Origin: Nocardia nova NBRC 15556
GTDB lineage: Bacteria > Actinomycetota > Actinomycetes > Mycobacteriales > Mycobacteriaceae
Direction of reading: 5' to 3'
DNA: 64,000 bases
Assembly: GCF_001613005.1 (NCBI RefSeq)
Contig: NZ_BDBN01000006.1
Span: 161,763 to 225,762 of the forward strand
Shown one piece after another: positions 32,241-42,100 of this stretch. Every line of letters starts with the position of its first letter. The stretch's first letter is position 1. The translations under genes were made by a program, and so were the position numbers. The notes under the pieces were generated by a model, which saw only the letters and a list, made by a program, of their open reading frames with translations, was not told the DNA's origin and searched no databases.

Positions 32241-32699
32241 CTATGGGGTGGGTGCCGACGGCGTCCGTCGGATACGTGAGGGCTGGGCGTTGCGGAGACC
32301 GGCGCTGATTTCGAACGCCAGATCCGTGTAGCCGACGGCGAGTTCGGCGAGACGTTGCCAGAGGAAGTGGCAGTCCGGTTCGGGCACAGCGTTATTCAGT
32401 GCGGCGTGCGCGTCGCCGCGGTATTGGGCGATGCGGTCGATGACCATGCCGACCGACTCGGTGTGAAGGTAGGACGCCCGGCGGGCCTGGGGGAGGTGCG
32501 TCGTTACCCAGCGGTCGATCGAGCGGACGAGTTCGGCTCGGGAGCGTTGTACTGCGCTGGTCTCCGCCGGTAATGCGGCACTGCGGGCGGAGTGGAGTTC
32601 TGCCAGTTCGCGTGCGGCATGCAGCACGGGATGGTTCAGTCGAACCGTTCCGTTGCATGCTTCCAGAAGTTCGTCTATCGGTGGCAATTTGACCATCAC
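32241..32699 (-). CDS. DUF4254 family protein
   Basis: A 152-residue, mostly helical protein. The LPPIDELLEACNG start, HPVLHAARELAELHSAR and the long helix RSRAELVRSIDRWV match DUF4254 proteins common in Nocardia, whose function is unknown. There is no membrane segment or signal. It starts 9 bp from the small DUF6199-like gene on the same strand. Two adjacent ATGs could start it; the first is given. Confidence 0.7.
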   Translation of the reverse strand: MMVKLPPIDELLEACNGTVRLNHPVLHAARELAELHSARSAALPAETSAVQRSRAELVRSIDRWVTTHLPQARRASYLHTESVGMVIDRIAQYRGDAHAALNNAVPEPDCHFLWQRLAELAVGYTDLAFEISAGLRNAQPSRIRRTPSAPTP

Positions 32700-32810
32700 C
32701 GGGGTGGCCTCCAGTTACGGATCGAGTTGGTCGGATGAGGAGTCGGCTGCTTCGCCATGAAGTCTGTGAGGCCCGAATGGGCTGGTAACGTGGCGAATTC
32801 GATCGTCGGA

Positions 32811-33011
32811 TCAGGTCTCTTCGATAAGCAAAAGGTAGGCCGCCTCGAGATGGACGACGCATTCGTCCGGACAGTGGGCCGCGTGGATCGTTCGTAGTTC
32901 GCGGGCGCGTGCGGGGGTCAAGCCGAGCAGATGGACCTGGCACATGAACTCGGCGAGCTTGCCGTCGGCATGGACGAATGCTCTCTGCTCCGACGGGTCC
33001 GGAGTATTCAC
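32811..33011 (-). CDS. Small hypothetical protein
   Basis: A 66-residue protein from GTG 33011 (NTPDPSEQRAFVHADGKLAE), with an ATG 60 bases further upstream as alternative. The body EFMCQVHLLGLTPARARELR and AAHCPDECVVHLEAAYLL looks like a real helical domain, not a shadow. I do not recognise the family. It sits on the same strand as the DUF4254 gene and the 33182-33526 gene, small genes that accompany HTH/DUF5753 regulators in actinobacterial islands. Confidence 0.5.
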   Translation of the reverse strand: MNTPDPSEQRAFVHADGKLAEFMCQVHLLGLTPARARELRTIHAAHCPDECVVHLEAAYLLLIEET

Positions 33012-33181
33012 GGCGTTTCGCTCGGTGGCGGTCCCGTGGTCGAGAGACGATTTAAGGCACGGCACAGGCAATCGGGCAGCATAAGGGTTCCTTCGGAGGG
33101 CGGTCGCTCAGGTTTGCCGAGCAGACCTCGAATCGGAAGTGACGTAGCCGCAGTGTCTTTCGGCTGGCTATGCCGAGATCG

Positions 33182-33526
33182 CTAACGTCTTCCGGGGAGC
33201 CACAACGGCATTCGCCGATGCCGGCCGGTGGAGCCGGGCGTACTCGGAGCCTCGGGGATCTCGTATTCCACGCCGAGAAAGCCTGCGAGGTCGCGAATGC
33301 TCAGGCCGAGCAGTCGGGCACCTTCGCCGATCTCCATCCACTGTCGCTCGCCGGCTGCCGGACGCTGAAGAAGCATTTCGGCGACGATCGTGCCGATCAC
33401 GGCCTCATCCGTGGAGAGCCTTCGTCCCGGCAACCAGCGCGCGGTCCACCACTGTTTATCGCCGCACCCTCCGACGTACAACGCCGAGAGCGGATCTGTC
33501 GCTGCTGTACCTGAAATGAGCTGCAT
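33182..33526 (-). CDS. Hypothetical protein
   Basis: A 114-residue protein starting MQLISGTAATDPLSALYVGG. The Trp-rich part DKQWWTARWLPGRR and the helical LSTDEAVIGTIVAEMLLQR look genuine, but I do not know the family. A GGGGTGATG purine stretch precedes the ATG. It is divergent from the HTH/DUF5753 gene across the 34-bp palindrome, so it may belong to that regulator's control circuit. Confidence 0.55.
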   Translation of the reverse strand: MQLISGTAATDPLSALYVGGCGDKQWWTARWLPGRRLSTDEAVIGTIVAEMLLQRPAAGERQWMEIGEGARLLGLSIRDLAGFLGVEYEIPEAPSTPGSTGRHRRMPLWLPGRR

Positions 33527-33707
33527 CGCATCATCACCCCTCGGTCGGATGCTTGAAGTCCTGATGATCAATTGGCGGAGGCAGGAGATCTTCCGCTCGG
33601 CACGTCCGTGCCGTGGTCGAGGTCGTCGGCTTGGTGTTGTGATTGCCGACACTGCCGAGGCTAGATTGCCGAGAGCTGTGCAGTCAAGCTGTCTAGGACA
33701 TGGGCAG

Positions 33708-33741
33708 TTCAGCTAGAATGACAGCTGTCATTCTAGCTGAA
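33708..33741. promoter_or_regulatory. 34-bp perfect palindrome, likely operator
   Basis: TTCAGCTAGAATGACAG (33708-33724) is followed at once by its exact reverse complement (33725-33741). A gap-free dyad of this length just upstream of the HTH regulator gene at 33785 (and on the divergent side) suggests a dimer or tetramer binding site for autoregulation. The core GAATGACAGCTGTCATTC stands out. Confidence 0.7.
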
Positions 33742-33784
33742 TGCTAGGGTGTCGCTGGCAGACAACAGGAGAGGAACAGCTGCG

Positions 33785-34648
33785 ATGGCACCGACGTCAC
33801 CGGTGGTAGCTCGTTGGGAACTGTCGTACCGAACCCGGAAGCGGAAAGATGAGCTGGGTATAACCGGCCCGCAGATTGCGAAGGCCCTCGAGTTTTCGCC
33901 CACCTACTGGCCGAAGGTCGAGCGTGACCAGCGAATCTTGAAGGAAGACAAGCTAATCGAGCTGCTGCAATTCCTCGGATTCGGTGAAGACGAGCAGGCG
34001 GACCTGGTGGAGGCCCGCCGACTGGCGGGGCAACGCGGCTGGTGGTCGGAGTATGAGGGGCTGTTCAGTGAGCAGCAGCTGCGTCTATTCGGGATGGAAT
34101 ACGGTGCCGAGGAGATCAGCACCGTCGAGAGCGTCCTGATTCCGGGACTACTGCAGACGGAGGAGTATGCCCGGGCACTGATCACCGGTGACACGGCGTT
34201 CATCCGGCAGATCGAGGTGCAGCAGCGGGTTGAGGCCCGGCTGAAACGACAGGAACGCCTTACCGGCGAGGATCCGCTTCGGCTGAATGTGGTCGTGAGC
34301 GAGGCGGCTCTGCGTCAGCAAACCGGCGGCCCGGAAGTCTTGGGCAATCAGCTGCGGCATCTGGTCTCGATGATCGAGCAGAATCACGACACGATCGACT
34401 TCCGTGTGCTGCCGTTCACGAGCACCGTCGGAGCCATCCGTGGCTGCTCGACCTTCCACATCCTCGACTTCGCTCGGCCGCTGCTGCCCACGCTCGGTTG
34501 GAGCGAAGTACCGGCTCACGATGAACTCGTTGAAGATCAACAGCGCATACGGAACATGACCATCGTGTTCGGGCACCTGCAGAAGGAATCGCTCAGTCGC
34601 GAGGATTCGCTGGAGCTCATCAGCAAGATCGTAGAGCTTGGCACGTGA
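33785..34648 (+). CDS. XRE-type HTH regulator with DUF5753 domain
   Basis: A 287-residue regulator of the common actinobacterial helix-turn-helix plus DUF5753 class. The DNA-binding part is LGITGPQIAKALEFSPTYWP at residues ~25-45; DUF5753 follows from ~90 with IPGLLQTEEYARAL and the long RQIEVQQRVEARLKRQERL helix. Such genes almost always pair with a DUF397 gene, as here, overlapping it by four bases (the whiJ/bldB-like arrangement of Streptomyces). It is preceded by the 34-bp palindrome, its probable autoregulatory site. Role in the island is unknown. Confidence 0.85.
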   Translation: MAPTSPVVARWELSYRTRKRKDELGITGPQIAKALEFSPTYWPKVERDQRILKEDKLIELLQFLGFGEDEQADLVEARRLAGQRGWWSEYEGLFSEQQLRLFGMEYGAEEISTVESVLIPGLLQTEEYARALITGDTAFIRQIEVQQRVEARLKRQERLTGEDPLRLNVVVSEAALRQQTGGPEVLGNQLRHLVSMIEQNHDTIDFRVLPFTSTVGAIRGCSTFHILDFARPLLPTLGWSEVPAHDELVEDQQRIRNMTIVFGHLQKESLSREDSLELISKIVELGT

Positions 34649-35040
34649 GTAGGATCGTCAGCATGAATGCCAGCACCACCGCAAGTCTCCATTGGTTCAA
34701 GGCGACGCGATCCAGCTCGTCATCGAGCTGCGTGGAAGTTGCCCTGGCAGGTGCGTTTTGGCTTATCCGCGACAGCAAGTACCTGCGCGATCCTCGCAAC
34801 GATGCGACCGCGCAGCCGATCATCGCGGTCTCCGTCGGCAAGTGGCGCGGATTCCTCGATGCGGTTCTCGACCGTAGTGCGGCCGGCTGTGACGGGCTTC
34901 CGTCGATCGGCTACCGCAAGGACGGATGGGTGTCCATCGTTGCGGGCTCGATCGCGCTCACCTACACGCCGTCCGAGTGGGATGCGTTCTGCGACGGCGT
35001 CAGGAAGCACGAGTTCGATCGGTTTCCGTCTGTGGCCTGA
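34645..35040 (+). CDS. DUF397 family protein, apparently double domain
   Basis: About 131 residues. The first half has the DUF397 pattern HWFKATRSSSSSSCVEVAL then IRDSKYLRDP and VGKWRGFLDAVL. The second half, GYRKDGWVSIVAG to YTPSEWDAFCDGVRKHEFD, repeats it, so this is a two-domain form. Partner of the upstream HTH/DUF5753 protein; in Streptomyces such partners modulate DNA binding by that protein. GTG 34645 overlaps the previous stop (GTGA); ATG 34663 is another possible start. Confidence 0.75.
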   Translation: MSRIVSMNASTTASLHWFKATRSSSSSSCVEVALAGAFWLIRDSKYLRDPRNDATAQPIIAVSVGKWRGFLDAVLDRSAAGCDGLPSIGYRKDGWVSIVAGSIALTYTPSEWDAFCDGVRKHEFDRFPSVA

Positions 35041-35279
35041 GCCGGGCGGTTGCCGGAGGGAATGCGAGTTCGCTGCTGCCCCTCAGTGTCTCGACGCCGC
35101 TTCGGGCCGCGGATTCCTCTGGGCGCGAAGGGCGTTTGGTAGTCCGTTGTGCTGCAGAACAATTCGACACGGCAGATGTTTCGCCATGCCCGATCATGCG
35201 TCGCCGCCGCCCGGCCATGCTGATCGCGGAATCCCCTGCCGCATGACGAATGTGCGGTCATAGCAATCGGATTCGGAAT

Positions 35280-36299
35280 GTGTCGGTGGTCACCGATACG
35301 GTGAGGTCCGTGCCCGCCGACCCCACCAACTACCACGACGCCTTCTTCCGGGAAGTCATGTCCATCCCGGTCAACGCCGCATCCGAACTCCGCGCCGTCC
35401 TTCCGGAAACTCTGGCGGCGCAAGTGGATTGGGACCACCTCGAACTGCAGTCGACCAGCTTCGTTACCAGCGAACTGCGGCCCCGCTACGGCGATCTGCT
35501 CTTCCGTACCCGGATCGGCAGTCATCCCGCTTACATCTATTTGCTGGTGGAGCATCAGAGCAGCCCCGACCCGCTGATGGCCTTCCGGATCCTCGAGTAC
35601 ATGGTCAGCGTCTGGAACCACCACATCGGCCACCACCCGAAAACGCGCACGCTGCCCGCTGTCGTCCCCTTGGTGGTCTACCAGAGCCCCAGCGGACGCC
35701 GCTGGACAGCACCCCTGGACATCGCCGAACTCATCGATCTCGACGAAGCCACCCGCGAGGCCGCCGGGGCCTACATCCCCCGCCTGCGCTACATCCTCGA
35801 CAATGTCACCCTGACCGACATCCCATCCCTGTTCGAACGCGAACTCACCACGCTCACCCGGATCATGCTCACAGCCCTCAAAACCGCCCCAGGAAACACC
35901 GACATGTTCGTCGTGCTGGAAATGCTGCGTGAGGACTTCGAGGACATCCTCTCCCGCCCCGGTGGTGTGCGTGACATGCAACTTGTGCTCACTTACATTA
36001 TGAGTGTGGGTGAAACCGACCCCGCCGACATCGAAAAGTTCGCCGACCAGCTCGGACCACGCGCCAAGGAGGCATTCGTGACTACGGCAGAACGCCTGAG
36101 CGCTGAAGCTGAAGCGCGCGGAGAAGCGCGCGGGGAAGTCCGCGGCCGGGTGGCAGTCCTGCTCGAACAGCTCACCGCGAAGTTCGGGCACGTCCCCCAG
36201 CATCTCGTTGACACTCTCCGGGCGGGGAACATCGAACAGTTACAAGCCTGGAGCGCGCGAGTCCTCGAGGCCGAGCGGATCGACCAGGTCTTTTGCTGA
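35280..36299 (+). CDS. Rpn-family PD-(D/E)XK nuclease
   Basis: About 339 residues of the Rpn/YhgA-like family (recombination-promoting nuclease, also annotated PDDEXK transposase). The nuclease core is YGDLLFRTRI then AYIYLLVEHQSSPDPLMAFR, the D...ExQ pattern. The C-terminal ~60 residues are charged and helical (AEARGEARGEVRGRVAVLL). E. coli Rpn proteins stimulate RecA-independent recombination and are linked to phage defence. GTG 35280 is preferred; GTG 35310 and ATG 35250 are possible. It stands beside the type I restriction operon. Confidence 0.78.
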   Translation: MSVVTDTVRSVPADPTNYHDAFFREVMSIPVNAASELRAVLPETLAAQVDWDHLELQSTSFVTSELRPRYGDLLFRTRIGSHPAYIYLLVEHQSSPDPLMAFRILEYMVSVWNHHIGHHPKTRTLPAVVPLVVYQSPSGRRWTAPLDIAELIDLDEATREAAGAYIPRLRYILDNVTLTDIPSLFERELTTLTRIMLTALKTAPGNTDMFVVLEMLREDFEDILSRPGGVRDMQLVLTYIMSVGETDPADIEKFADQLGPRAKEAFVTTAERLSAEAEARGEARGEVRGRVAVLLEQLTAKFGHVPQHLVDTLRAGNIEQLQAWSARVLEAERIDQVFC

Positions 36300-36406
36300 C
36301 CACCGTCCATGACCGCTCGAGCCGGTCGGGTGCGTATGACGGTCGGCGGCGGGGCGTAGAGGCCGTTCGGTGAAACCTGTCCCCGGCCTCCGATAATCTC
36401 GTCGGC

Positions 36407-37915
36407 ATGATTACTGGGGAACTGCGGAGCAGGATCGATCGGCTGTGGGATGCGTTCTGGTCCGGGGGAATCTCCAATCCGCTGGAGGTGATCGAGCAGA
36501 TCACCTACCTGATGTTCCTCAAGCGGCTCGACGACATGCAGATTCTCAAGGAGCGCAAGGCCAATCGCAGTGGGCGGCCGGTCGAGAGCCCGATCTTCGA
36601 CGCCGATACCGAGAGCCTGCGGTGGTCGCGGCTCCGAGATCTGGATTCGGAGGCGCTGCTGCGGACGGTCCGTGATGATGTGTTTCCGTGGTTGCGGCTG
36701 CTCGGGGGCGAGGAGTCGACCTACGGCGAACATATGAAGGATGCGCGGTTCACCATCCCGACCGCCAGCCTGCTGACGAAGGCCGTCGACATGCTCGACG
36801 AACTGCCGCTGAGTGAAGGCGGAGACGTCAAGGGCGATCTGTACGAGTACATGCTGTCCAAGATCGCCACGGCAGGACAGAACGGGCAGTTCCGGACGCC
36901 GCGCCACATCATCGAATTGATGGTCGCCATGATGGCGCCGGGGCCGAACGACGAGATCTGCGATCCGGCCTGTGGTACGGCCGGCTTCCTGGTCGGTGCG
37001 GCGGAGTACGTCCAGCGGACGCACGGCGAGGCGCTGCTCGTGGAGTCGCAACGGGATCACTTCCACCACAGCATGTTTCACGGATTCGACTTCGATTCGA
37101 CCATGCTGCGGATTGCCAGCATGAATATGCTGATGCACCAGGTGGAGCACCCGGATATTCGCTACCGTGACTCGCTCGCCGAGTCGGTGGCCGGTGAGGC
37201 CGGGCGCTACTCGATGATTCTCGCCAATCCGCCTTTCGCCGGCAGTCTCGACTTCGAAACCACCGCGAAAGATCTTCTCCAAGTGGTGAAGACGAAGAAG
37301 ACGGAGCTGCTGTTCCTGGCACTGTTCCTGCGTCTGCTCAAGACGGGTGGACGGGCCGCGGTGATCGTGCCCGACGGTGTGCTGTTCGGTTCCACCAAGG
37401 CGCACAAGGATTTGCGGAAGCTGCTGGTAGAGAAGCATGGTCTCGATGCGGTCGTGAAACTCCCTTCGGGAGTCTTCAAGCCGTACGCGGGGGTGTCCAC
37501 GGCGATCCTGTTCTTCACCAAGGACGACGAAACGGATCAGGTGTGGTTCTACGACGTCTCCGCTGACGGTTTCAGCCTGGACGACAAGCGCAATCCCCTG
37601 CTGAGTGATGAAAAGCTCGGTGCCACAGCTACTCTCACCGAGGACGAGCACGCCAAGAACAACCTGCCCGACGTGCTCGCCCGCTGGTCCCAGCGCACCA
37701 CCACCGAGCGCGATCGCGCCCGCACCGAACAGAGTTTCTGCGTGCCGAAGGCGGATATCGCCGCCCAGGACTACGACCTGAGCCTCAATCGGTACAAGGA
37801 GATCATTCACGAAGAAGTCGAGCATCGGCCGCCGCTGGAGATCATCGAGGAGTTGGAGTTGATCGAGGCGGAGATCCAGCAGGGGATATCGGATCTGAAG
37901 GGGATACTGGGATGA
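36407..37915 (+). CDS. hsdM: Type I restriction-modification methyltransferase subunit
   Basis: A 502-residue N6-adenine methyltransferase. The N-terminal HsdM helical domain (LWDAFWSGGI, YLMFLKRLDDM) precedes the AdoMet motif DPACGTAGF (186-194) and the catalytic NPPF (274-277). The C-terminal part ends in a charged helix, HRPPLEIIEELELIEAE, that contacts HsdS. With HsdS it methylates the recognition site, protecting it from HsdR. Its stop overlaps hsdS by four bases (ATGA). Confidence 0.95.
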   Translation: MITGELRSRIDRLWDAFWSGGISNPLEVIEQITYLMFLKRLDDMQILKERKANRSGRPVESPIFDADTESLRWSRLRDLDSEALLRTVRDDVFPWLRLLGGEESTYGEHMKDARFTIPTASLLTKAVDMLDELPLSEGGDVKGDLYEYMLSKIATAGQNGQFRTPRHIIELMVAMMAPGPNDEICDPACGTAGFLVGAAEYVQRTHGEALLVESQRDHFHHSMFHGFDFDSTMLRIASMNMLMHQVEHPDIRYRDSLAESVAGEAGRYSMILANPPFAGSLDFETTAKDLLQVVKTKKTELLFLALFLRLLKTGGRAAVIVPDGVLFGSTKAHKDLRKLLVEKHGLDAVVKLPSGVFKPYAGVSTAILFFTKDDETDQVWFYDVSADGFSLDDKRNPLLSDEKLGATATLTEDEHAKNNLPDVLARWSQRTTTERDRARTEQSFCVPKADIAAQDYDLSLNRYKEIIHEEVEHRPPLEIIEELELIEAEIQQGISDLKGILG

Positions 37916-39129
37916 ACGCCTGGCCGACTGTGCCGTTGGAATCTCTCTGCGAAATCAATATTGGTAGAACGCCGTCAAGGAGTGAGCGCGAATATTGGGG
38001 GCCAGGCTACCCGTGGTTGTCAATTGGTGATATGAACCAAGGTAGGGATCTAATCTGGACAAAAGAGCAGATCACCGAGCGCGCGTCGCAATCTGTCATG
38101 GGAAGTATGGCGCAACCCGGTACTGTCGCGCTCAGCTTCAAATTGAGCATTGGCAAGGTAGGCATTGTACGGAAGCCGATGTATACGAATGAAGCAATCG
38201 CGGCCTTGCCGATTAGAGATCAGTCCCGATTGCTGCCAGAGTATCTGCTGTGGGCACTCCGAACGATCGATCTCTTTGAGGAGTCGGATGACGCGGCAAT
38301 GGGAAAGACTCTCAATAAGAAGAAGCTTGCTCGGTTAAAAATCCCCGCACCTGGTCTGGCTGAGCAGCGGCGGATTGCGGAGGTGCTGGATCGGGCGGAT
38401 GCGCTGCGGGAGAAGCGACGGAAGTCCATCGCCCTCCTCGACGAGCTCACCCAATCGATATTTCTGGACATGTTTGGCAATCCAGTGGCGAACCGTCATG
38501 GGTGGAGTGTAAAGAAATTCGGCGATATTCTGGATGCGATAGAAAGTGGACGCAGTCCAAAATGCATGGATCGTCCTGCGTCCGGTGACCAATGGGGAGT
38601 GCTTAAGCTAAGCGCTGTAACTTCGTGCGAGTATATTCCTAAAGAGAATAAAGCACTTCCATTGGAATCTGTTCCTGATGGCAAGTTGGAAGTGCGGGTT
38701 GGTGATCTTCTATTTACCAGGAAGAACACTCCCGAACTGGTAGGTGCATGCGCATATGTGCGGGAGACGCAATCACGGCTGATGATTCCCGATCTGATTT
38801 TTAGGTTCAAGTTCCTCCCGGGGGCTCCCGTAGAGCCGCAGTACATACACGGGTTATTTACTAACCAGAGTAAGCGCTCTAGAATTCAAGCGCTGGCTGG
38901 TGGGAGCGCCTCTTCGATGTCGAATATCTCGAAGAGTAAGCTACTTAGCCTTCCCGTCGAGCTTCCTCCCGTTGATCTGCAGACAAAGTATGTGCAGAGG
39001 ATTGAGCAGATTGCGGCGATGAAACAGCAACAGTCCGCCCACCTAGCCCGTTTGGACACCCTCTTCGCTTCCATACAGTCCCGCGCCTTCCGCGGCGAAC
39101 TCTGGCAAGATGAACTGAAAGATCTGTAA
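37912..39129 (+). CDS. hsdS: Type I restriction-modification specificity subunit
   Basis: A 405-residue HsdS with two target-recognition domains. TRD1 covers ~1-145; the central conserved region LAEQRRIAEVLDRADALREK is at ~152-175; TRD2 covers ~195-345; the C-terminal helix VQRIEQIAAMKQQQSAHLAR matches the first. Each TRD reads one half of a bipartite site, which cannot be predicted by eye. The two TRDs are clearly more AT-rich than hsdM and hsdR around them, as expected for exchangeable modules gained by transfer. Confidence 0.93.
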   Translation: MNAWPTVPLESLCEINIGRTPSRSEREYWGPGYPWLSIGDMNQGRDLIWTKEQITERASQSVMGSMAQPGTVALSFKLSIGKVGIVRKPMYTNEAIAALPIRDQSRLLPEYLLWALRTIDLFEESDDAAMGKTLNKKKLARLKIPAPGLAEQRRIAEVLDRADALREKRRKSIALLDELTQSIFLDMFGNPVANRHGWSVKKFGDILDAIESGRSPKCMDRPASGDQWGVLKLSAVTSCEYIPKENKALPLESVPDGKLEVRVGDLLFTRKNTPELVGACAYVRETQSRLMIPDLIFRFKFLPGAPVEPQYIHGLFTNQSKRSRIQALAGGSASSMSNISKSKLLSLPVELPPVDLQTKYVQRIEQIAAMKQQQSAHLARLDTLFASIQSRAFRGELWQDELKDL

Positions 39130-39143
39130 GGGGAGGAACTTTC

Positions 39144-42100
39144 GTGGCCGAGAACAACCACGGCACCGACGCCGAGAGCAACTTCGATTTCCTGGCCGCC
39201 GAGTGGCCGGAGTTGTTCGCCGAGGCGCGGCGGGCGGAACGGTCGGCGGTGGGGGATCCGCGGGTGGCGTGCTTTTTCGCGCGGCGGGCGCTGGAGTTGG
39301 CTGTCAACTGGTTGTATCAGGCCGATGCCTCGCTGCGGATGCCGTATCGGGACGACTTGAGCGCCAAGCTCAAGGAGCCGACGCTGGTGCAGGTGGCGGG
39401 GTCGGTGATCGTCACGAAGATGGATGTGGTGCGGCGGCGGGGGAATGTCGCGGTGCATCGCAATGGGGATGTCGCCGTTCAGGATTCGGTGAGTACGGTC
39501 GCCGAACTGTTCCATGTGCTGTATTGGCTGGGCCGCACCTATGCCCGCACCGAGGAGGGCAAGCCGTTCGACGGGCAGCGGTTCGATACCTCGCTGATTC
39601 CACGGCCGCTGCCGGAGGACGTGCGGCGTAAGAAGCAGGCCGAAATCAGGCAGATGGCAGACGATTTCGCCGCGCAGCAGGCGGAGCTGGCCACCGAGCG
39701 CCGGCGCCGCAAAGAACTCGACGACGAGCTCAAACTGCTGCGGGCGCAGGTGAAGGCGGCGAAGGCGGCCAATGCCACGGTGCCCGATCATCACGACTAC
39801 AGCGAGGCGCAAACCCGCACCCAGCTGATCGACCTGCTGTTGCTCGAGGCCGGGTGGGCGCTCGACGGGCCCGACGACCGTGAGTACCCGGTGACCGGTA
39901 TGCCCGCCACGGGCGGCAACAGCACCGGCAAGGGCCGCATCGATTACGTGCTGTGGGACGACAACGGCAAACCGCTCGCGGTCGTAGAGGCCAAACGCAC
40001 CTCCAAGAGTGTCGAATCCGGCAAATACCAAGCCTCGCTCTACGCCGACGCGCTGGAACAGCAGCACGGGCAGCGGCCGGTCATCTTCTACACCAACGGC
40101 TACGAGACGCAGATCTGGGACGACACCTACTATCCGCCCCGGCCGATTCAAGGTTTCTACACCAAAGAGCAACTGCGGCTGCTTATTCGGCGGCGCGCGG
40201 GACGGCGGCCGCTGACCACCGAGCCGATCAACGAGGCGATCGCCGGTCGCGGTTACCAGAAACAGGCGATCGAGCGCATCGACGAAGCGTTCGAGAAGGA
40301 CCGGCAGCGGGCGGCACTACTGGTCATGGCGACGGGGACGGGTAAAACCCGTACCGTGATCGCGCTGGTCGATCAGCTGATGCGCGCCGGTTGGGTGAAG
40401 CGGGTGCTGTTCCTGGCCGACCGGCAGGTGCTCGTGACGCAGGCGACGAATGCGTTCAAGCAGCATCTACCGAGCGCGCCGACGGTGAACCTGCTCACCG
40501 ACAAGGACAGCAACGCCCGCGTCTACGTGTCCACCTATCCGACGATGCTGAACCTCATCAACGAGGTCGACGATGCCAACCGGCGGCCGTTCGGGCCCGG
40601 CTTCTTCGACCTCGTGATCATCGACGAGGCGCACCGGTCGGTCTATCAGAAGTATGGGGCGATCTTCGAGCACTTCGATTCGCTGCTGGTCGGTCTGACC
40701 GCGACCCCGAAGAACGAGATCGACCGCAACACCTACCGGCTGTTCCACCTCGAAGAGGGGGTGCCGACCGACTCCTACGATCTGGAACAAGCCATCGCCG
40801 ACGGCTGGCTCGTGCCGCCGCAGGCGAAAACCGTGCCGCTCAAGTTCATTCGGTCCGGTATCCGCTACGACGAACTCTCCGACGAGGAGAAGGAGTACTG
40901 GGAGGAGCTGGAGTGGCGCGACGACGATGATATCCCCGACCAGGTGGATGCGCACGCGCTCAACCAGTTCCTGTTCAACCACGACACCATCGATCAGATG
41001 CTCCTGGTGCTCATGGAGAACGGCGACAAGGTCGCTGACGGTGAGCGGATCGGCAAGACGATCATCTTCGCCCGCAACAACCGTCACGCCGAACTGATCG
41101 TGCAACGGTTCCGCGTACTCTATCCCGATCTGCCGGGCGATTACATCGAGATGATCACCCACAGCGTCAGCCACGCACAGAGCCTGATCGATAAGTTCGA
41201 AAACCCGGACAGCGCACCGCATATCGCAGTCTCGGTCGACATGCTCGATACCGGCCTCGACGTGCCGGCGGTCGTGAACCTGGTCTTCGCCAAGGCGGTG
41301 CGCAGCAATACCAAGTATTGGCAGATGATCGGTCGCGGCACGCGGTTGTGCCCGGATCTGTATGCGCCGAACCGGGACAAGCAGCGATTCCTAATCTTCG
41401 ACCTGTGCCAGAACGTCGAATACTTCAATCAGGATTTACCCGTCGCCGATGGGCGCGCGCAGCCGTCCATCAGTGAGAAGCTGTTCGCGGCCCGCGCGGA
41501 TCTGCTGCGCGATCTCGACCAGCTGCAGCCGCCCGGTGATCGGCCCGCCGATATACCGAACGCCGAGCCGGCCGACCGCGCCGATGTGCGATGGCAGTTG
41601 GCCGAACGCCTGCGGGTCGAAGTCGCGAGCATGAACACGCAGAACGTGGAGGTTCGCAAAGAGCTGCAGTATGTGGAGAAATTCTCCGAGCGCAACAACT
41701 GGGATGTCGTCACCCCGGAGGTCCGTGTCGAGGTCGGCAAGCTCGCCGGACTGCCCACTCAATTCCGCGACGACGACCCGAGTCCGGCAGCGAAGCGATT
41801 CGATCTGCTGGCGTTGCGTCTGCAACTCGCACACCTCACCGCCGACACGGGCTACGACGGGCTGCGGGAGAAGGTGCAGGAGACCGCGCAAGCACTGCTC
41901 GACCCGAACCTGAACAACATCACGGCCATCCGTCAGCGGCACGAATTCATCGAAGACGTGGCGGGCGACGCATGGTGGGAGGACGTCACGCTCGCGATGT
42001 TGGAGACGATGCGACGGCGACTACGCGGGCTGGTCAAAGCTATTCCGCCCAAGGGCACCCAGAATCCGCTCTACACCGATTTCCGGGACCAACTCGGCGA

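Noticed and set aside
35993..37825. 610-codon open frame antisense to the Rpn and hsdM genes
   Set aside because: Shadow of two well-identified genes, rich in His, Arg and Gln, with no domain.
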